Positions 1 to 14,277 are shown, numbered from the stretch's first letter. The stretch is DNA of 64,000 nucleotides from Cyanoderma ruficeps (GCA_008694505.1 VZDJ01007755.1:4986936-5050935); one strand, 5' to 3'. Notes: generated from the letters alone by a model not told the origin. A program made the numbers and translations.

Positions 1-2950
1 CAGCAGGTAGATGTAAAGGCAAACGCAATCACAAATACTGTGTAAGCCATACGTCTGGGTCCCAGGGAGACTAAAAGGAGGAAAGCGGTGATTTTGGAAA
101 GATCCCTGCGCAGGACCCAACTCCACCGTGGAATCGCAGGGTGTTTGTAGCAACTGGCTACTTGTGACAGCATTGGCTACTTGACTGCCAGCTGCGCTGT
201 GATCCAAGCCTTCATCAACTCACAGCACAGTGCATAATCAGTTTTGACTTGCAAGAAGTAAAAGAAGAAATCTCAATGAGATCTGCAGATCAAACAAGAC
301 ATAATTAACTTCAGCCTTGCTTTTTCACACTGATCATCCCTACCATCCCTTTTCTTCCCTTTAGGCCGAATTGTGATATTTACCACTGTCCAAAGTAAGG
401 CTTGAGGTGATATAGCACAGTATTTAGATTGTACTTGGAAAAATATATAACCATATGTTATTTCTATGCTCTTTCCAATGTTCTTTGGATGGATGGCAAA
501 AGGAAAGTAACAGTATTTTAGTTTATAAAGTTCCTGATGAATGAACATTTTACAGTATTGATGTCAGTCTTCCTAAAGTCTGTGATCAAATACAAGGAAC
601 TGCACATTTTTTATTATTCCTTCTCTGTTTATAGGACAGGTTGAAGCATAATTCTTTATTTAAATGGCCTGTAGTACCAGTTCTTAATATTAAAATGAGC
701 TACTTTATGTAGTGGTGACTCACATACATATCAAGTAGCAAGTGTTAACTGGGACAGGCCCGCAGTGAGCACCACTCCCTCATCAGGAGGGTTGGGAAGG
801 AGAGGCTCAGAGGAAGAGCTTAGGGGTGATTTCTGACACAAAAGAATGTGTAACCAAAGTTCATCTTTTATTTCAAAATATAAATTCAATATGAAGACGC
901 AGTAGCATCTGCTGTACTGTCTGGTTCTACGTGTTGAGGAGCCTTTGATGAAAACAACATACTCTCTTTGTTGAAACTATAAACAAAAATCTGCCAACTT
1001 CTTTTAGACAGGAATGTTATACTGATTATGAATTAATTAAAAAAAAATCTATTCTGATGTGCCATGGGAAAATGTGTTCCTTTTGTGGTCACAGGATAGT
1101 TTGTGTTTTTTTTAAATAATTAGGTATGTATCTTGCTTAGTTGAAAAATTTTAGTATTGTTTAAAGACACAGTTATTCAAGGCTGAAAATAAAATGCTTC
1201 CTTTCATTTCTATTAAATTTGGACTTTGGAATTGCATTAGAGAGATGTGTTTGAAAAATAGAACCCATTTTGATATAAGAATGCAGGTGTGGATAAAATC
1301 TCTCAATAGTAATCATGTACTTTTACTTCCTTTTTCTTAATAACCCCACGATAAGAATAAAGCCAGTTTTGAAAATGCAAGTGTGACTGCTGAGATACAA
1401 AGTAGCCATGGCTAATGATAGAAAGTAATGACTTTATTTTTAAGCTGTACCTTGACATATTTGTCTGTATATACTATTCATTTTAGCACTGTTTCCAGAA
1501 TGCATTAAATATTTAATATGACAATGCCCACATGATATTTATATGTAAAGATTTAGATCTAGTAATCCAAATCCACATAAAGCTGTTATCTAGAGCTGCA
1601 GCTTTCTAATTTATGTACATACATGCACACCTATACGTACAAACAGGCAAATGTTTTTTATATGGAGAGATAACTCTCAGATGTACAAACCAGTAAAATA
1701 TTCCATATTATTGTTACAAAAAAAGAATTTAAGAGTCAACTGTTGTAAGGAATAAAAACTCTCTAATAAAAAAGCCCCCATATTTTTTGTTAGAACTGAG
1801 CCAAGTCTGCTGAAACGAAATAGTTGGGCTGTGAGGATCTAAGTAGTGAGAAGAAAAATTTGAAAGTATTTATGTCTTTCTTTACTTCTCCAGCTTTTTG
1901 TAATGAACAGTATCACAAAAGACGAAGATTAATAAAACAGGAAATCCTCATAAAGATTGTCCATAAAGAAAACTTGGGAGAACAGCTGTCTCAATCTTGC
2001 CTTTTTAAAGAAGTTTTTGTTGTTGATTGTTTTAGAAGCATTTTGCCAAGGGGACTTAACATTGCTGTAGACCTTCCAACAGGAACAACACCTTTGGAGA
2101 TAAAGATTTATATTCAGCATGTCAAAGGCCTTCAAAATGTGTCAAATGAATTATTGCCTGCAGGGCCCAACCTCCATAGTACATTTTTGCTGCATCTTGT
2201 ACCCCCAGTTCTTCTGCCCCAGCAACCCAGAGGAAGGCAGCTTCACACGGGGACAACCTGTGGGAGAAGAGCCAAGGACTAACACGTGTCTGGAGCCCAT
2301 GGCCTCTTGCTAGTTCAGGCTAGGAAATGGTTTTTGAAGCTGTGAGTAGAGACACGACTGCGCTCTGTTAAAGCTCCTCATGTTCACTAATGGTGTATTG
2401 AAACTGCAGATCCTCAGAGTACTTTCTAATTTGTGAGTCCAAATATGTGTTAGAGCTAGATTCAGGAATGAACAGGTCATCTTGCCGTCTTTCCCCAGAT
2501 CCTGGTTTCCATGACAAGAAACACAGATACAAGGATCAGAAAGAAGCCTTGTCATATTTCTGACTATGGTCCTTAATACCAACCAGGGCCAGTCAATGGA
2601 ACATATGTAGGAGCTGTGGAGAGGAATACATCTACCTCAGGAGTATGTATCCAAAACTACAGTTGGAATATCTATGAGCACCAATCTTGCTGGTGGGGTG
2701 TGTTGAGAAGGAGAACACAGCTCAGCAGTAAATAAATCATTCCTGAGTTCCCAACACTCTTTTCAACACAAGTGCAAAACACAGCCCCATACTGGCTGCT
2801 ATGAAGAAAATAAACTCTACCCCAGCCAAAACCAGCACAGACAATTCAAGCATATTCGGCTGTCTAAGCACTGGTTAATATTTAGCTATCCCTAATGACT
2901 TCTCATAGTGGCTTCTCAACCTTGAATGACAGTGAGAGTACTGAACAGGT
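1..2950. other. AT-rich non-coding stretch, no gene seen
   Basis: No exon-like or known-repeat structure is recognised here. The longest open frame is 1824-2282 on the plus strand (152 codons). Its translation is low in recognisable domain features, resembles no family I know, and has a competing frame on the other strand. Two short patches are richer in G and C than the surroundings, at about 760-840 and 2150-2310. Poly-A and poly-T runs are frequent and short. Confidence 0.6.
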
Positions 2951-3013
2951 TTTGGCAAAAGCTCCTTTTCTCTCTGCACTTCAGTTTCTTAACAGATAAA
3001 ATGAGGGAACCTA
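2951..3013 (+). repeat. MIR-like ancient SINE core fragment
   Basis: The segment reads like the central part of an amniote MIR element. It has a TTTGGCAA block (the GGGCAAGTTA region), then a TCTCTCTGCACTTCAGTTTC block (MIR: CTCTGTGCCTCAGTTTC), then an ACAGATAAAATGAGGG block (MIR: TCTGTAAAATGGGG), in the correct order and spacing. The neighbouring MIR parts, including the tRNA-like head, are not recognisable. The match was made by eye from memory of the consensus. A chance pyrimidine-rich resemblance is possible but unlikely over three ordered blocks. Confidence 0.5.
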
Positions 3014-6000
3014 TATTCTCAAGCCACCCCTTAAAATGTATGGGTTCAAGGAACAAGCAAGCTATTAGTACTGGAAAGTTGGCTGAAGGTTTCCCATTCA
3101 TCATCATTCATCTCCTCATCCCTCTTTCATCAAGTAGCACTCATTGTTCTCACTTGACAGGAGTCAGCCTCTTTTATTGTTTATCTTCCCATCTACATGC
3201 ATTTAAAAAGTAGTAAATACTGAAATGATACACAGTGTATTAAAACAGGTGATGCATGTTGCATACCTAATGGGAGCTCACTTGCAGCACCTACCAGAAG
3301 AGGAAAGGTGATGAGACAGGTAGGACTGGCATTGTTTTAACTTGAGGAGGGTGCTCCAGTGCTACAGCAAAGGGTATTGGGTAAGCAGGCTGGTTGTGAC
3401 TGGGTAAAAGGAGTGGAGGAGTGCTCACTGGAAGTGAAGGTAAATACTGGGTACAATAATTCACTTTGTTCCATTGTGGATAGAAATGTATACTGTAAGA
3501 AGTCCAGTACTATACAAGCGTTTGGCACTTTGACACTATATAAATGCATAAGACCAGAATTAGTCAGTAGTCAAATGATAAGAAATGCCCTTGAAAACGT
3601 GAAATTGGCCAGGAGGTGAAGGCGGCATTTAACCTGGTGTTTAAAGTGCCCATACATGTTTTTATATGTTATTATTATTCTCTTCTATATGTGTCTGCCT
3701 CAGCAAGGAAGGGTAGAAGACCAGTAGTTCCTAAATGCTACAAGTTAGTCTAAATCAAGTAACCATGCAGTGGTCCTCAGGGATTACCTAGAGTTCACTC
3801 CCTTAGCAAACTAGTTAAAAATGAGTGTGAGAGTGTGTGTGTACAGAAATTCTACTTCTAAGATCATAAGGTGATTGGGGATTGTCTTTTGTCATGTTTC
3901 CCATCAAGCTATGAGGTCAATTCTTTCCAATGTAAGTGACAAAAGATATTTCGCACTACTTCTCCATCAAGAACAGACTCTTGTTCTTACATGGGTGATG
4001 CTCATCAGTACCCAATTTGTATTTAAGTTACAAGGAATTCAATGTTAACCTTGCTTGTTTAAGAGACAAAGAACAACTCAACATCATAATTCTTCATCTG
4101 ACTTATTCCTCAATATTTTGAAAGGTCCAGTTCCATGCAGTTGCTTTAACAACTCTATTAACACAGTTAAAATATCAGAAATAAAAATAGAAGTCTGTTA
4201 CATTTCTTATGAGAGGGAAAGTAGCAAAGGTGTGTGTCACACAGCATGACAACAAGGCTGAGTTCAGAGTTGGGTTATTTTATTCATTTTACATTCATCT
4301 CATGCAAAGGGTATTTAAATATAATGCATCAGATGATGGTTTTTTTTTTTCCTGAAGTCAGAGGAAGAATCACAGCAAAAGAAACTCAGATTTCTTTTAG
4401 TATAATTAGCACAAAGGAATTAATACTGATCTCCAAAAATGTGCCTAAGCCCATCATTTAGTTCACATCCACAACACTGCTGGTCAAAATCCGTATTTGT
4501 TTATTTTGCAGATTCTACTTACCCTATGGAGTAAGAGGAAATACCCATCTGCATAGAGGTAGGTGCCCAAGCTCCCCTTCATCAGTCTTCTAGTTCTTGC
4601 CACCCCAAGTGACCTCTTACTGCACTACTTTTCCCAAGGGGTTTAACTTTCCCTCAGCTCTAAATGGGAACAGAAGCACCTACTTTGGGGCTGAAGACTT
4701 CAGGGGATCACTGAATGTTTTGACAATCTGAGCTTTTGGGGTTTTTTCCCTGAGGATGTGGCATTGTCAAAAGGCTGTGAGGCTTTAAATCACCCTGACA
4801 AATTTAAGAATGCTGCTTACACTACCTACCAGTACATGTGGCTTTGGTTTGCAAACACATCTGAGGTAAGTGACAGTGTGCATTTGAAAAGCCCATTGAA
4901 TTCAGCAGGACATTCATCAGGTTAATGTGTACCTTCTTGCTGACCCAGATCTAAGCAAAGATACCCTACCAAGATTTTCTCTTCTTAAAAAAAATGACTG
5001 TACTACAGAACAGTATTGAGACATTTCTATTTTGCTTTTGTAGAAGTCCTTTTGTTGCTCCCTCTGTTATTGTCCACAGCTGGCATGTTTTTTACTATCT
5101 TATTTTTCCCTTGATGTTTATAATTCATTGATGCTACCTAAATTTGTGAGGTAATAAGGTTTAAAAAATAACTAGAATTAAATTGCAATGTTGTTCTGGG
5201 ATGTTGCTATAGCAGTTGACTCAGCAAAAAGCTGGATTCCTCTGTGCCATTCTAGAATTTGTGTTAGGAGAGCATTTATAGCTATGCATAGGTGTTTTTC
5301 TGGAACCATATGAAATATAAAAGCACACAAAGAAATACATAGAAATTAGAAAAATAGCTGATATAAGGACTAATTTGTAGATACTCATATTGCCATACTG
5401 TAACATCTCACTGGGTTTGTTATGATTTTGTACCGGGAATGAGAGGAAAGACCTATTTCTCATATCAGAGGTTTGGTGGCTTTTTTTGATACATGGAATG
5501 CAAGTTGCAAAGCAGTTTGCACTAATGGAATACAGCAATATTCTTTGTTTGTGCTAGTAATTAGAAAGAAAGATTAGATATGGTATCTAGCTCTGTTTAA
5601 AACTATTTTTCCGAAAGGATGACCAAATTTGTAGTTCCATCTTACACCCCAGAATTATTTTGTTTAACACTTTAGGGATGGGCACAAAGGGTGATACAGT
5701 CCAAAGGTAGAACTGGCCTTTGGTGACACTACATATATAAAACTGGATATCCTCAGGTTGCAGAACAGAATGTTGCTAATGTTTATATGTCTGAATGGGT
5801 CCATTGAAAACATAAATAAAAGAAAGGTGAGTCTCACCTTCAATTGCTTCAGGATGGGTAGGGTGAAGTGCAGACATTTAATTTTATGAAGTGAACTATG
5901 GAACCAGGGGTTTGTGCATGTTTATTTCAGCTGACTGGCTAATTTCTAGATGAAGTTTTCATAAGTTGTGATGAAAGAAAAAATGATTATAATTACCACT

Positions 6001-6130
6001 TGAGAAAATTGGTTTTGTTTGTATTTCATCATAAAGTACCTGTTAGAAGTGCTATGATTGAAAATAGATATTATTCTAGGATAGGCATCAATTTCCACAC
6101 CTTAGGGAACTTTGATTTAGAAAGTTCAGG
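3014..6130. other. AT-rich non-coding stretch, no gene seen
   Basis: Only short competing open frames are present. A short GT-rich run lies near 3823-3842. A good isolated 5' splice-donor match (CTGAG followed by GTAAGTG) ends near 4870, and another (AAAG followed by GTGAGT) lies near 5828. Neither has a convincing acceptor immediately upstream, so they are more likely chance matches than exon ends. Confidence 0.55.
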
Positions 6131-6260
6131 TTCATAAAATATCCTGAGTTGGAAGGGACCTGAGGATCATGGTACACATTTATCTCCTGTCTGCTGAGAG
6201 GGAAATGTCCCTGAGCGTCTTCTGATGAATGTTTTGGGTACACTCAAAGACAATTTTTGA
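6131..6260 (-). repeat. CR1 LINE 3'-end fragment, degraded
   Basis: The plus strand shows the reverse complement of a CR1 3' terminus: TCATAAAATATCCTGAGTT, then GGAAGGGACC, then AGGATCAT. This corresponds to the CR1 end motif around the terminal ATTCTATGA-type repeat. Farther in, the match weakens (ATTTATCTCCTGTCTGCTG, against a consensus reading roughly CCAACTCCTGTCCCTGC) and is lost by about 6260. The element is 5'-truncated and old. The same tail motif ends the SINE at 36073-36220, but the interior here follows CR1 rather than that SINE. Confidence 0.65.
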
Positions 6261-9200
6261 ACAAGGTGAAATTTTTGTCCAGCAGTCTTGTCCAAAATGC
6301 AGGAGAATCCCTATCCTTACAGCTCAGCTTCTGCTAAAGTTTTATTGTTGGCAAGCATGAGTCTCTTGGCTCATATTGGCTCAAGAATACTGGCTGTTAC
6401 TGCAGAAGGTGCCCATCAAGAGAGATGATGGTCACGGAAAGAAGGCTTTGAGTTGCAGGGCAGGAAACCCAGCTGTAACTCTACATGGAGAAGAGCATGA
6501 TTAGTTGTGTTACACAGTACATAAAGTTCTAGATGGAGAACTTTTTGTACTAGATGGTTTCATCCATTGGTGTAATCAGGTGCAATAATCAAAAGAATTT
6601 AAAACATCAAAGCAAAATTTGGTTGAACGCGCACAAGCAAATGTTATGTTTCTATTTGTGTCTTAGTCCCACAAACATCCTGCATTAAAATACAGAAAAT
6701 CCCAGGTTGCCAATTTATGTAAAGGTAGACAGATATGTTTCATCCAGGGAAAGGTTATAAAGGAAGAGAGTTATTAAAAATGAATATCCCACTTTTTGCC
6801 ATGGCTTCTTATTCATGCCAGAGTTAAGGTTTAGCGCTTTGTTTAGGTGGAGTATGACTGATGCTCTGAGGTGACTAGAGATGTCCCTCTGAGCAGTCCT
6901 GACAGCTTAATCCTGGCTTTCTTTCTCAGTGCCTGTTGAAGCACATGACTCAGGGGACCAAGTCTTATGGGAATGCATAAGCGAAAGCTTTGGCATAAAA
7001 GACCATATGCAGACATAAAATACCTTCCATATTTTTCCTATGGTGTTCCCCTTGGAGTTTAGTAAATGACTGTAAAGAAGCAGGTACTTGTAGCTGATGC
7101 AGGCCAGTAGCTTGGGCGTGGACACAGAGTTCCTGCCTTAGCAACAGAAAAAAACAATCTTAAAAAGCACCATGCTGAACCCTGCCAAAGGCACTGAGGA
7201 CGGAGGCAGCTGACAGAGAAATCTGATGAATAAGACATTGTGCAACTAAATCTATTAGCAGACCATGAGATACCTAAACACCCTGACAGTGAAGGCTGCC
7301 CAAGTACTTCAGCTAAACAGACAGACACAATCCAATAGTTTGAGGAGTTTGGAGAAAATTATTTCATAGGCTGTCTGTGAAATTCAAGAACATAGGGTTT
7401 TGTTGCAAATCAGGTCTGGCTTAATTTAATGAACTGGTATTAACGAGCATCACATTCTGCATCTTTCACTGTCTCTCAGCTGAGTAGTATTCGTTAAAAA
7501 CAATATATGCAAATTTTAGCAACATAAACAGAATTTCAAATAAGGGATAGCGCAACAAACACTCAAGAAAGCTTTCTGTTTTCCCTTCAGATTGAGTTGT
7601 CTGTTTACTATATCCTATCCTCTAGTTTGTCCTTTAAAATGCTGGCACTGCATCAATTATAAAGAAAAGGCCACAACCTCACCACTCCAGCAAGGGTAAT
7701 GGGAAGAACTTTCCCAGTGTTATCCCATAAAACAGACCTCAGTGAGTGGATCAAATCACGTCTCCACAGGGGTCAGGAGGAGCTTTGCCTCAAGGGCAAG
7801 GCTGCCCTCTCTGAAGCCAAATCTCTTCTAATACATCAAGAACTCTTCATGGTAAAGTAGAAGAGCAGATGCCATCTCCTTTCTGTGCTTCTCCAGGCAA
7901 AGTGTAAACCTCAGTGCACTCAGCAGTAAATTCCTTTAAACATTTACGTGAGCTAAAATTGCTACATCCGCTGACATTTACTCAACGTGCAGCACTTCAT
8001 CCAACCACGGCTGCATATATTGGATGGGCAGCACAGGTAGAGTGTCTGTGCTATATGCCTGAATTCAGTCTTTTTTTCTATATGATGCTCTGCTTCCTCT
8101 TTCTTTCCTTTTAATTTGGTCAGATGAGTCTCATCCATTGTCTCTTCCATAGCCTGTGAGAGCTGTTACAGCAGTAGATTCCCTTTCTGATGAATGAGAG
8201 TTCCATCGCATTTTCCTTTTTTTTAAAAATGTATTTATAATTTAAGGATTTGTGCACTCATCCCCACAGCACCTAATAATCACAAACTGTCGTTATCTTT
8301 GGATAGCAAGAATAATAACGGAGGGAAACAAACCTACTATATCCCAGGTCCTGAGAAAACAAGATTTGTGGAGGATTTAATAGGAAAAACAATGCCTATG
8401 GGAGATGACACACTTGCAGCAGTGGAGGCAGAAGTCCTCTGATGGCATGGCAGAAAAGCGGGAGCAGCAACCTCAAAGCACAAGGACTGCTGGCGAGCTG
8501 CCATAAATGAACTTGTAGTCATGGACCTGGAGGACAAAAGGGCCTACAGTTCTCGTATGTTTTAGGCCCTAGTCCAAATGAGCTCTGACCTCTTCCTGCA
8601 TTGAGGGAAGTCAGCAGCATTATTCTGAGAGCAGAATGCATGCTTAGAAGTGCAAAATGGAATTTACCTTACCAACTGGAGGCAAGAGAGGATGAGGAAG
8701 GAAAAAGGAGCAGGATTTGTTCAGGATGTAAAAATTTTATAGACATCTGAAACAAAGCATTGGCCTGCTTTTCCCTCAATTAAAATTATTGGTTGCTTTA
8801 AATCTTTTCTTTTGTGATTTACTTGGCAAAAAAATAATTCATCAGTGCATTTCATTAAATGGTAGATTGTACATAATTTTATTTTACCAAATGAGAATTG
8901 GAGCAAAGTAGAAACTTAAGCTTAAAAACCATTCTTGTTGTTTAGGTGTATAATTCTTTCTCCTGCTTTGCACGCCTGGAACTAATGTGGCATTAAGTGT
9001 ATTCTAATTTTAAAGAATTTAATACATGCATAATCTGCTTTACAAGCAGAATTAGATTTTTTATATTAAAATAAATTGGGACAACTGAGAAGCATAACTT
9101 AGGGCATATTCATTTGAACAAAATAGGCAAAATCTTTCATTTTTTAGATGTTGTTGTTTAAAGCATTGATATACTATACTTTAAAGAATATTGTGTGAAG

Positions 9201-9700
9201 CTTTTGTAGTAAAGAATTCCAATGTTCTGTGATATGAAAAGAAAAACTACAGCAATACAATTGAACCTCTGGGTAAGCTTGCATTTACTGTATGTATTGA
9301 TGGTTTCAGTGTATTAAAACACAAAAACAAATGCTTATATACAGTTCAGATCACCCGACACTGCAGAATTATTTGCTGAAAGCAAGAACAAATTCAGATT
9401 TGTGAGATTTTCAGAAATATTTAGCAAATTAAAATGCCTTAATTTTGGATTTGGGGTTGCAGTTGGACGTGACTTTCAACAGGGGGGCAGAGCACTTACA
9501 TCTGAAATTAAGTTCCCTTACAAAATTATACCAAGTTCAGCATCCAAAAAGTGGGGCATGGAGGGAGTGGTGGTATATCTCAGAGCAATTTTAGAAGTGC
9601 TTCACAGACTCCACTGTCCCCAACATATCCTTTTGTTCTCTCTGTCAGTAACAGAAGTCAGTACTAGTTTATGAGCAGAAAATAATTTTTCAGACATCAG
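6261..9700. other. Non-coding stretch, no recognisable element
   Basis: No repeat family, exon or RNA gene is recognised. Open frames are all below 100 codons and overlap on opposite strands. T-rich tracts occur near 8215-8230. A slightly GC-richer patch with scattered short inverted words lies at 7740-7830. Confidence 0.5.
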
Positions 9701-9762
9701 ACCTGATCTTTTCTTTTGTTGCAGAACACGGGCAAATCCTATCAGATTCTGAATAGGTATGA
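9701..9762 (+). other. Possible cryptic micro-exon (acceptor plus donor)
   Basis: A pyrimidine-rich run (GATCTTTTCTTTTGTTGCAG, ending at 9724) gives a strong 3' splice-acceptor match. After 32 bases the sequence GAATAG is followed by GTATGA, an acceptable donor starting at 9757. The implied exon 9725-9756 is 32 nt, which is not a multiple of three, so in-frame use in a coding transcript would shift the frame. Such acceptor-donor pairs arise by chance in large introns. Confidence 0.2.
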
Positions 9763-12700
9763 CATTTCTAGATTTAAATTGTATCAGCCAGCTGGAATAC
9801 ATGGGGACTTCCTTCAAAAGCTCACAAAATTCTCGTCAAAATAAAAAACATGTTCCTTTCTAAGAATAATTTTAAATTATTTGGTCTTCAGTGTTTGAGA
9901 GTGTCTCAGGTTGGTACTAAAGGACTTTCAGTCAGCTTGGGAGCCTTTTACAGTGTGTACCATTTTATTTGCACCATATCTCTTTTATCAAATTAACACT
10001 AAAAAAGCTGTCATAACAATTTCACATAGTTTTCACCTAAGTGACCCTCTCTAGAGTAGATCTTGGCCAAGGAATAATATTACAGGCCTAATACTGTTTC
10101 CACTGATGTCCTTTACAGACTTGCAAGTAAATACACTTGTTTCTGTCTCTCACAAGTCATAAACAAGAACCTGACCTGACTCTCCCTCCCACACACATAC
10201 ACATGCACACTTGTGTCTAAAGGCACATCTACATACAGATTGCAAGTGTTTATGCCTCACCAAAGTCACACCCAGCACACTACCTGGCCTCCTAATTTCC
10301 TTCCCTATGAAAAGGCTATGAAGTTCATGCAAGATTTGTTACGGAAACAGCCTCAAGTGTGTTTCCTTCCCTGCTGTTTGATTGCTTTTGCGGCATACAC
10401 TTGTAATATCACCTTGTTTGGGCCTAATATGGGAGAATTTTGAATGCAAAGCAGATTTCCTACTCTATCTTCTTCATATGAAGCTTGATCCCACTCCTCC
10501 TTTTTCCCTCTACCATTTCACAAAGAAAAGGACTTTCCTTTTTGTTGCTCTATTAAAAAACTCATTACGAGGCAGACAGGGTGTGAGAGCTGGCTCTTTC
10601 CAGTTTGGGCACAGCAGGATCTACACGTAATGACAAGAGGAGGTATAAGGCTGAAAAAGGTGGAGGAAGCCCCTGATCCATGTGCTCAGTAGTGCAGGGT
10701 CCCTAGCAACCCTCCTCCTGCCCTGGGGACCCCCAACCTGATGGCCACAAGGTGACAGAGAGCACTCACCAGACACTCTCACTGACCACGAAAGGCAGCA
10801 AGGGGGTTCATGGCCAAGGACCATCTCTAACAGGGCCCCCCAAGGCTCCTTCAGATATTTTTCAGTCCCACGTGTTGCAGTGTGGGGTATGATGCCAGAT
10901 CAGGGCAGACCAACAAGATATAAAATATTTTCAAAATTACAGGGCAGAGTTTCTTTGATACTGACAAACAGGAGGTTAGCAGTGTTGAGCAGTCCCAGTC
11001 TCCAGGCCATTACTTTCCAGGACTTTTGCTGCCCTCCAGGAGGCAAGGGAAGCAAGATCCAGCAGTAGGCAGAGGTGGTCCTTTACTACCAGACTCAGGC
11101 TGAGTACTTGCTACACAACTCTTTTATATTTGATGCATGCTTAAATCTTCTAGTGCATTTAGTTTGCCAAACAGTCTAGTGCTCACAATCTTCCCTGCAA
11201 CTGGACCGGTATTGCAGTGGGGAAGTATAAGTTTCCAAAGATAAATAGCTGTCTTCTCTGCAGCAGCTGGCATCAAAATGTCTGGGTTTCCATCTGATTT
11301 AAGTGTCACGTATCATGTATCAAAATCACAGTTTGAATGCCTTTTAAAAAAATATCACGGCTGAAGTGGGGACACACTTTTGTTTTTAGTCCTTCATGTA
11401 GAAAACATACATTTCAGAAACTGGTCACCACCACAGATCTCACCTTCCAACATGTATAGTAACTGCCTGCAGAGAAAGGGTGTTTGCTTTTCCCAAGGCA
11501 GATTTGCATTTGTCCAGAGAGATTCCAAATGGTGTACACTCCTGGCAGTGGAGGTTTTGGAATAGGGTAACCTTTTGGCTAAATCCACTGGCTTGGGGGG
11601 GTTAATGTTTGTAGGCTTTTTTAAAAAGATGTTTCTCTGGACAATGGTGGACACAAACTATGCACAAAGGAAAATGGATGCTTGAACAAGCTGTGCTGAT
11701 CATAACCTTTCTAAAACGGGTACTTTTTCCTAATTATATTTCTTATTATACTTAAACACAGAAGCACTTTCTCTCTCTTAAACAAAAAAGGGCAATTTGA
11801 TAGAGAAGTGCAGAGGTGCTATAATGTCCTTTTGAATAGTCTGTTCTGAATAAATCAGGTGAGAAATTTGGGAGAGACATTTAGTGGATTAGTTGCCGTA
11901 CAGAAAGTTAATCCTGCTGGTATCTCAGACACATTCTTCATTCCTCTGTGAAGCACTTATCTTTAAAACAAGTTAGTCAAAGTTTATACATAAGTATAGT
12001 ATCCATAGTCCCATTCAATAATATGAGTCATCTCCACAGGTTAAACAGAAGATGCAGATATTCCAGTCTGTTTTGTAATTCAGACCATTTGTATGCATTG
12101 GGTAATGTGATTTACAACCATATTTGCACTTTGAAATAAAAAAGGGATTCAGAAAGGAGACACTAACACCTCTTTAAATATATTGCTTTATTGTTCATGC
12201 TGAAACCACTTGACCTGTGCAATACCAGGTTTTTTACCTATACAAATAAATTTAAGGCTTAATCCTTAATAACATATACTGCAAATGTTCAAGAGCTGCT
12301 TAAGTTACCAAATTAGTATTAAGGGAGAAAGAAGAACAACCTACTTCAGCAACAACAACAAAATAAACTACCTGCTTTAATTTAAAGTATTCTTAAGAGA
12401 GGAGGCATTTTTATTAAGTGAAAAAAATCAGGAAAAAAAGAGAAGGTATTCCAAATAAACCAATACATTACTTTGAATTATATTTATAAAATATTTAGCT
12501 GTCTGCTAAAATGGGAAAAATATAACATTTTTATTAGACATACTTATAAATCATTGTCAAAACATTTACAGGAGCTTGTGGTAAACATCATTTATATTGA
12601 CACCGAGCAAACAATTGTTGCCATATTAATTTTTTTCATTATTAGTAAAATGACTGTTACCTCCAAAATCTTACTTAAATCAGAAATGCATACATTTCCT

Positions 12701-13045
12701 AGATATATATATTCAATTATTATTCCAAATCCAGACAATGATCTTGTATTTCTTTATTGACTTTTTTAAATGGACTTTTTTCCGTGGCTTTTGGGACGCA
12801 GCTTGGAATAAAGCAGCAACATGTTAAGACTGGTATATGATTACATGTTGTCAGTCTGGCATAACATCCTGCATTGTTTTTAATTAAAATATCAGATTAT
12901 TATTGTAGCCAATTAGAACTTAGAGTATCTTTATAAAATTAAATTTAGCCATCACTTGATATAAGTGCTGCACAAGAAGTAAAATTATTGGAATTTGAGT
13001 TCATTTGGTTACTTTTGAAAAAAGCTTTAAAACACTCTAGCCATT
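9763..13045. other. Non-coding stretch with one GC-richer patch
   Basis: A GC-richer patch at about 10560-10860 has competing short frames on both strands and no recognised repeat. A short CA-rich run lies at about 10188-10212. From about 12170 onward the DNA is strongly AT-rich with many A and T runs. No gene is supported. Confidence 0.5.
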
Positions 13046-13065
13046 CACATGCATCCATGCATGTG
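13046..13065. repeat. Perfect inverted repeat with CACATGCAT arms
   Basis: Nine-base arms CACATGCAT and ATGCATGTG are exact reverse complements separated by CC. With a flanking T, the left side reads TTCACATGC, the same word that starts the inverted repeat at 47532-47559. The arms contain CACATG (E-box) and ATGCAT words. Protein binding is an inference only. Confidence 0.7.
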
Positions 13066-14277
13066 TACTTTCTGAGCATGAATAGATTTTTTTCATAATG
13101 TCATGTTGTCATTTCCTTTTAAATACTAAATTGTTATCCTATCACTAGAACTACTTCTTCAACTTAACTTTAAATTTAAATAAAAAATGTTCATAAAAGA
13201 AAGCGGTATGTCCACATATCTAGTAAAGATAATGGATTTTTCCAAAATGAGTCCCTTAAATAATATATTTCTATAGTGTTCATATAGCACTATGTATGCA
13301 AATATATATCATAAAAATATACACATAATTAGTATTAGAGGCAAAATATTGTTTTGATATGCTTTGTGCCTGTGAAGTACTTGAATATAGGACATTACAT
13401 TGTCTGAGCCATTTATGGAAATTTTTCATATTAATACAATGGTTGGATTGCAAATCTGAGAGAGGCTTAACCTCTACAATGAATTGTGCTGAAAATAAAT
13501 AAAACACAAAACACATAAAAGCTGTTTATCAGCAAAAGTGCTTTCAGTGGCAGAAGTCCCCCAAATCTTCTCCTTCCATAATCTTTGTTTTACATCCCTC
13601 TTAGTGAAATATCCTATATAATGGAAAACATTGTTTGTGACCCACAGAAATCCCATTCTGTAGGTAAAAATTCAAACAATTTTATGTGATATTTGAGCTT
13701 CCAAAAAAGTATTTATGAAAAGTATCAGAGATCAATCAGATCAAGTGTTTGTTTTTGAGTAGTTATGACCTATTTTGAACAGCTATAAACTGTTTGTTTC
13801 TAAAACAACTGTACATTGTTTGTTTTATATTAACATCTTAATCTAAGTTGCATATTTGCTGCACACTTGTAACACCTGCTTTACCAAACAATTTAAGTTT
13901 TAACTGTAATGAGGAAGCAGTATTTTGAATACTAGGGAACGCCAAGGGAAGGAATCCGGCCTTAGTTATAGCATTTATAAAGCCATGGATAATTATTTTG
14001 AAAACAGTGATTAATAAGTGTCCATTTTCATGTCATCATTGGTAATAGATGCTATCTCACTCAGGCACCCCGCCATTCTGTTTAATACAAGTGTATCCTA
14101 GTGTAAAAGGGAGCTTGTCATACTTATCTCTAGTGGTGAATGATTTCTCTCCCTCTTCCTGAAGACACTTTGCACCCAATATTCTCAAATCCTATCATGC
14201 TACAGCCTGACAAATAAGCTAACAACAATGCAGGTGGCAGGCTACATTTATGTGTAGGTGTATGTTCTCTAGAAGAT

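Noticed and set aside
1824..2282. 152-codon plus-strand open frame
   Set aside because: No recognisable domain, overlapping frames on both strands and no splice or promoter context. It is consistent with chance in a 64-kb window.
4862..4870. CTGAG-GTAAGTG as an exon end
   Set aside because: There is no acceptor or open coding segment immediately upstream. Isolated donor matches are common.
7507..7514. POU octamer ATGCAAAT words across the window
   Set aside because: At least ten copies occur on both strands, as expected by chance in AT-rich DNA. They are mentioned only where other motifs adjoin them.
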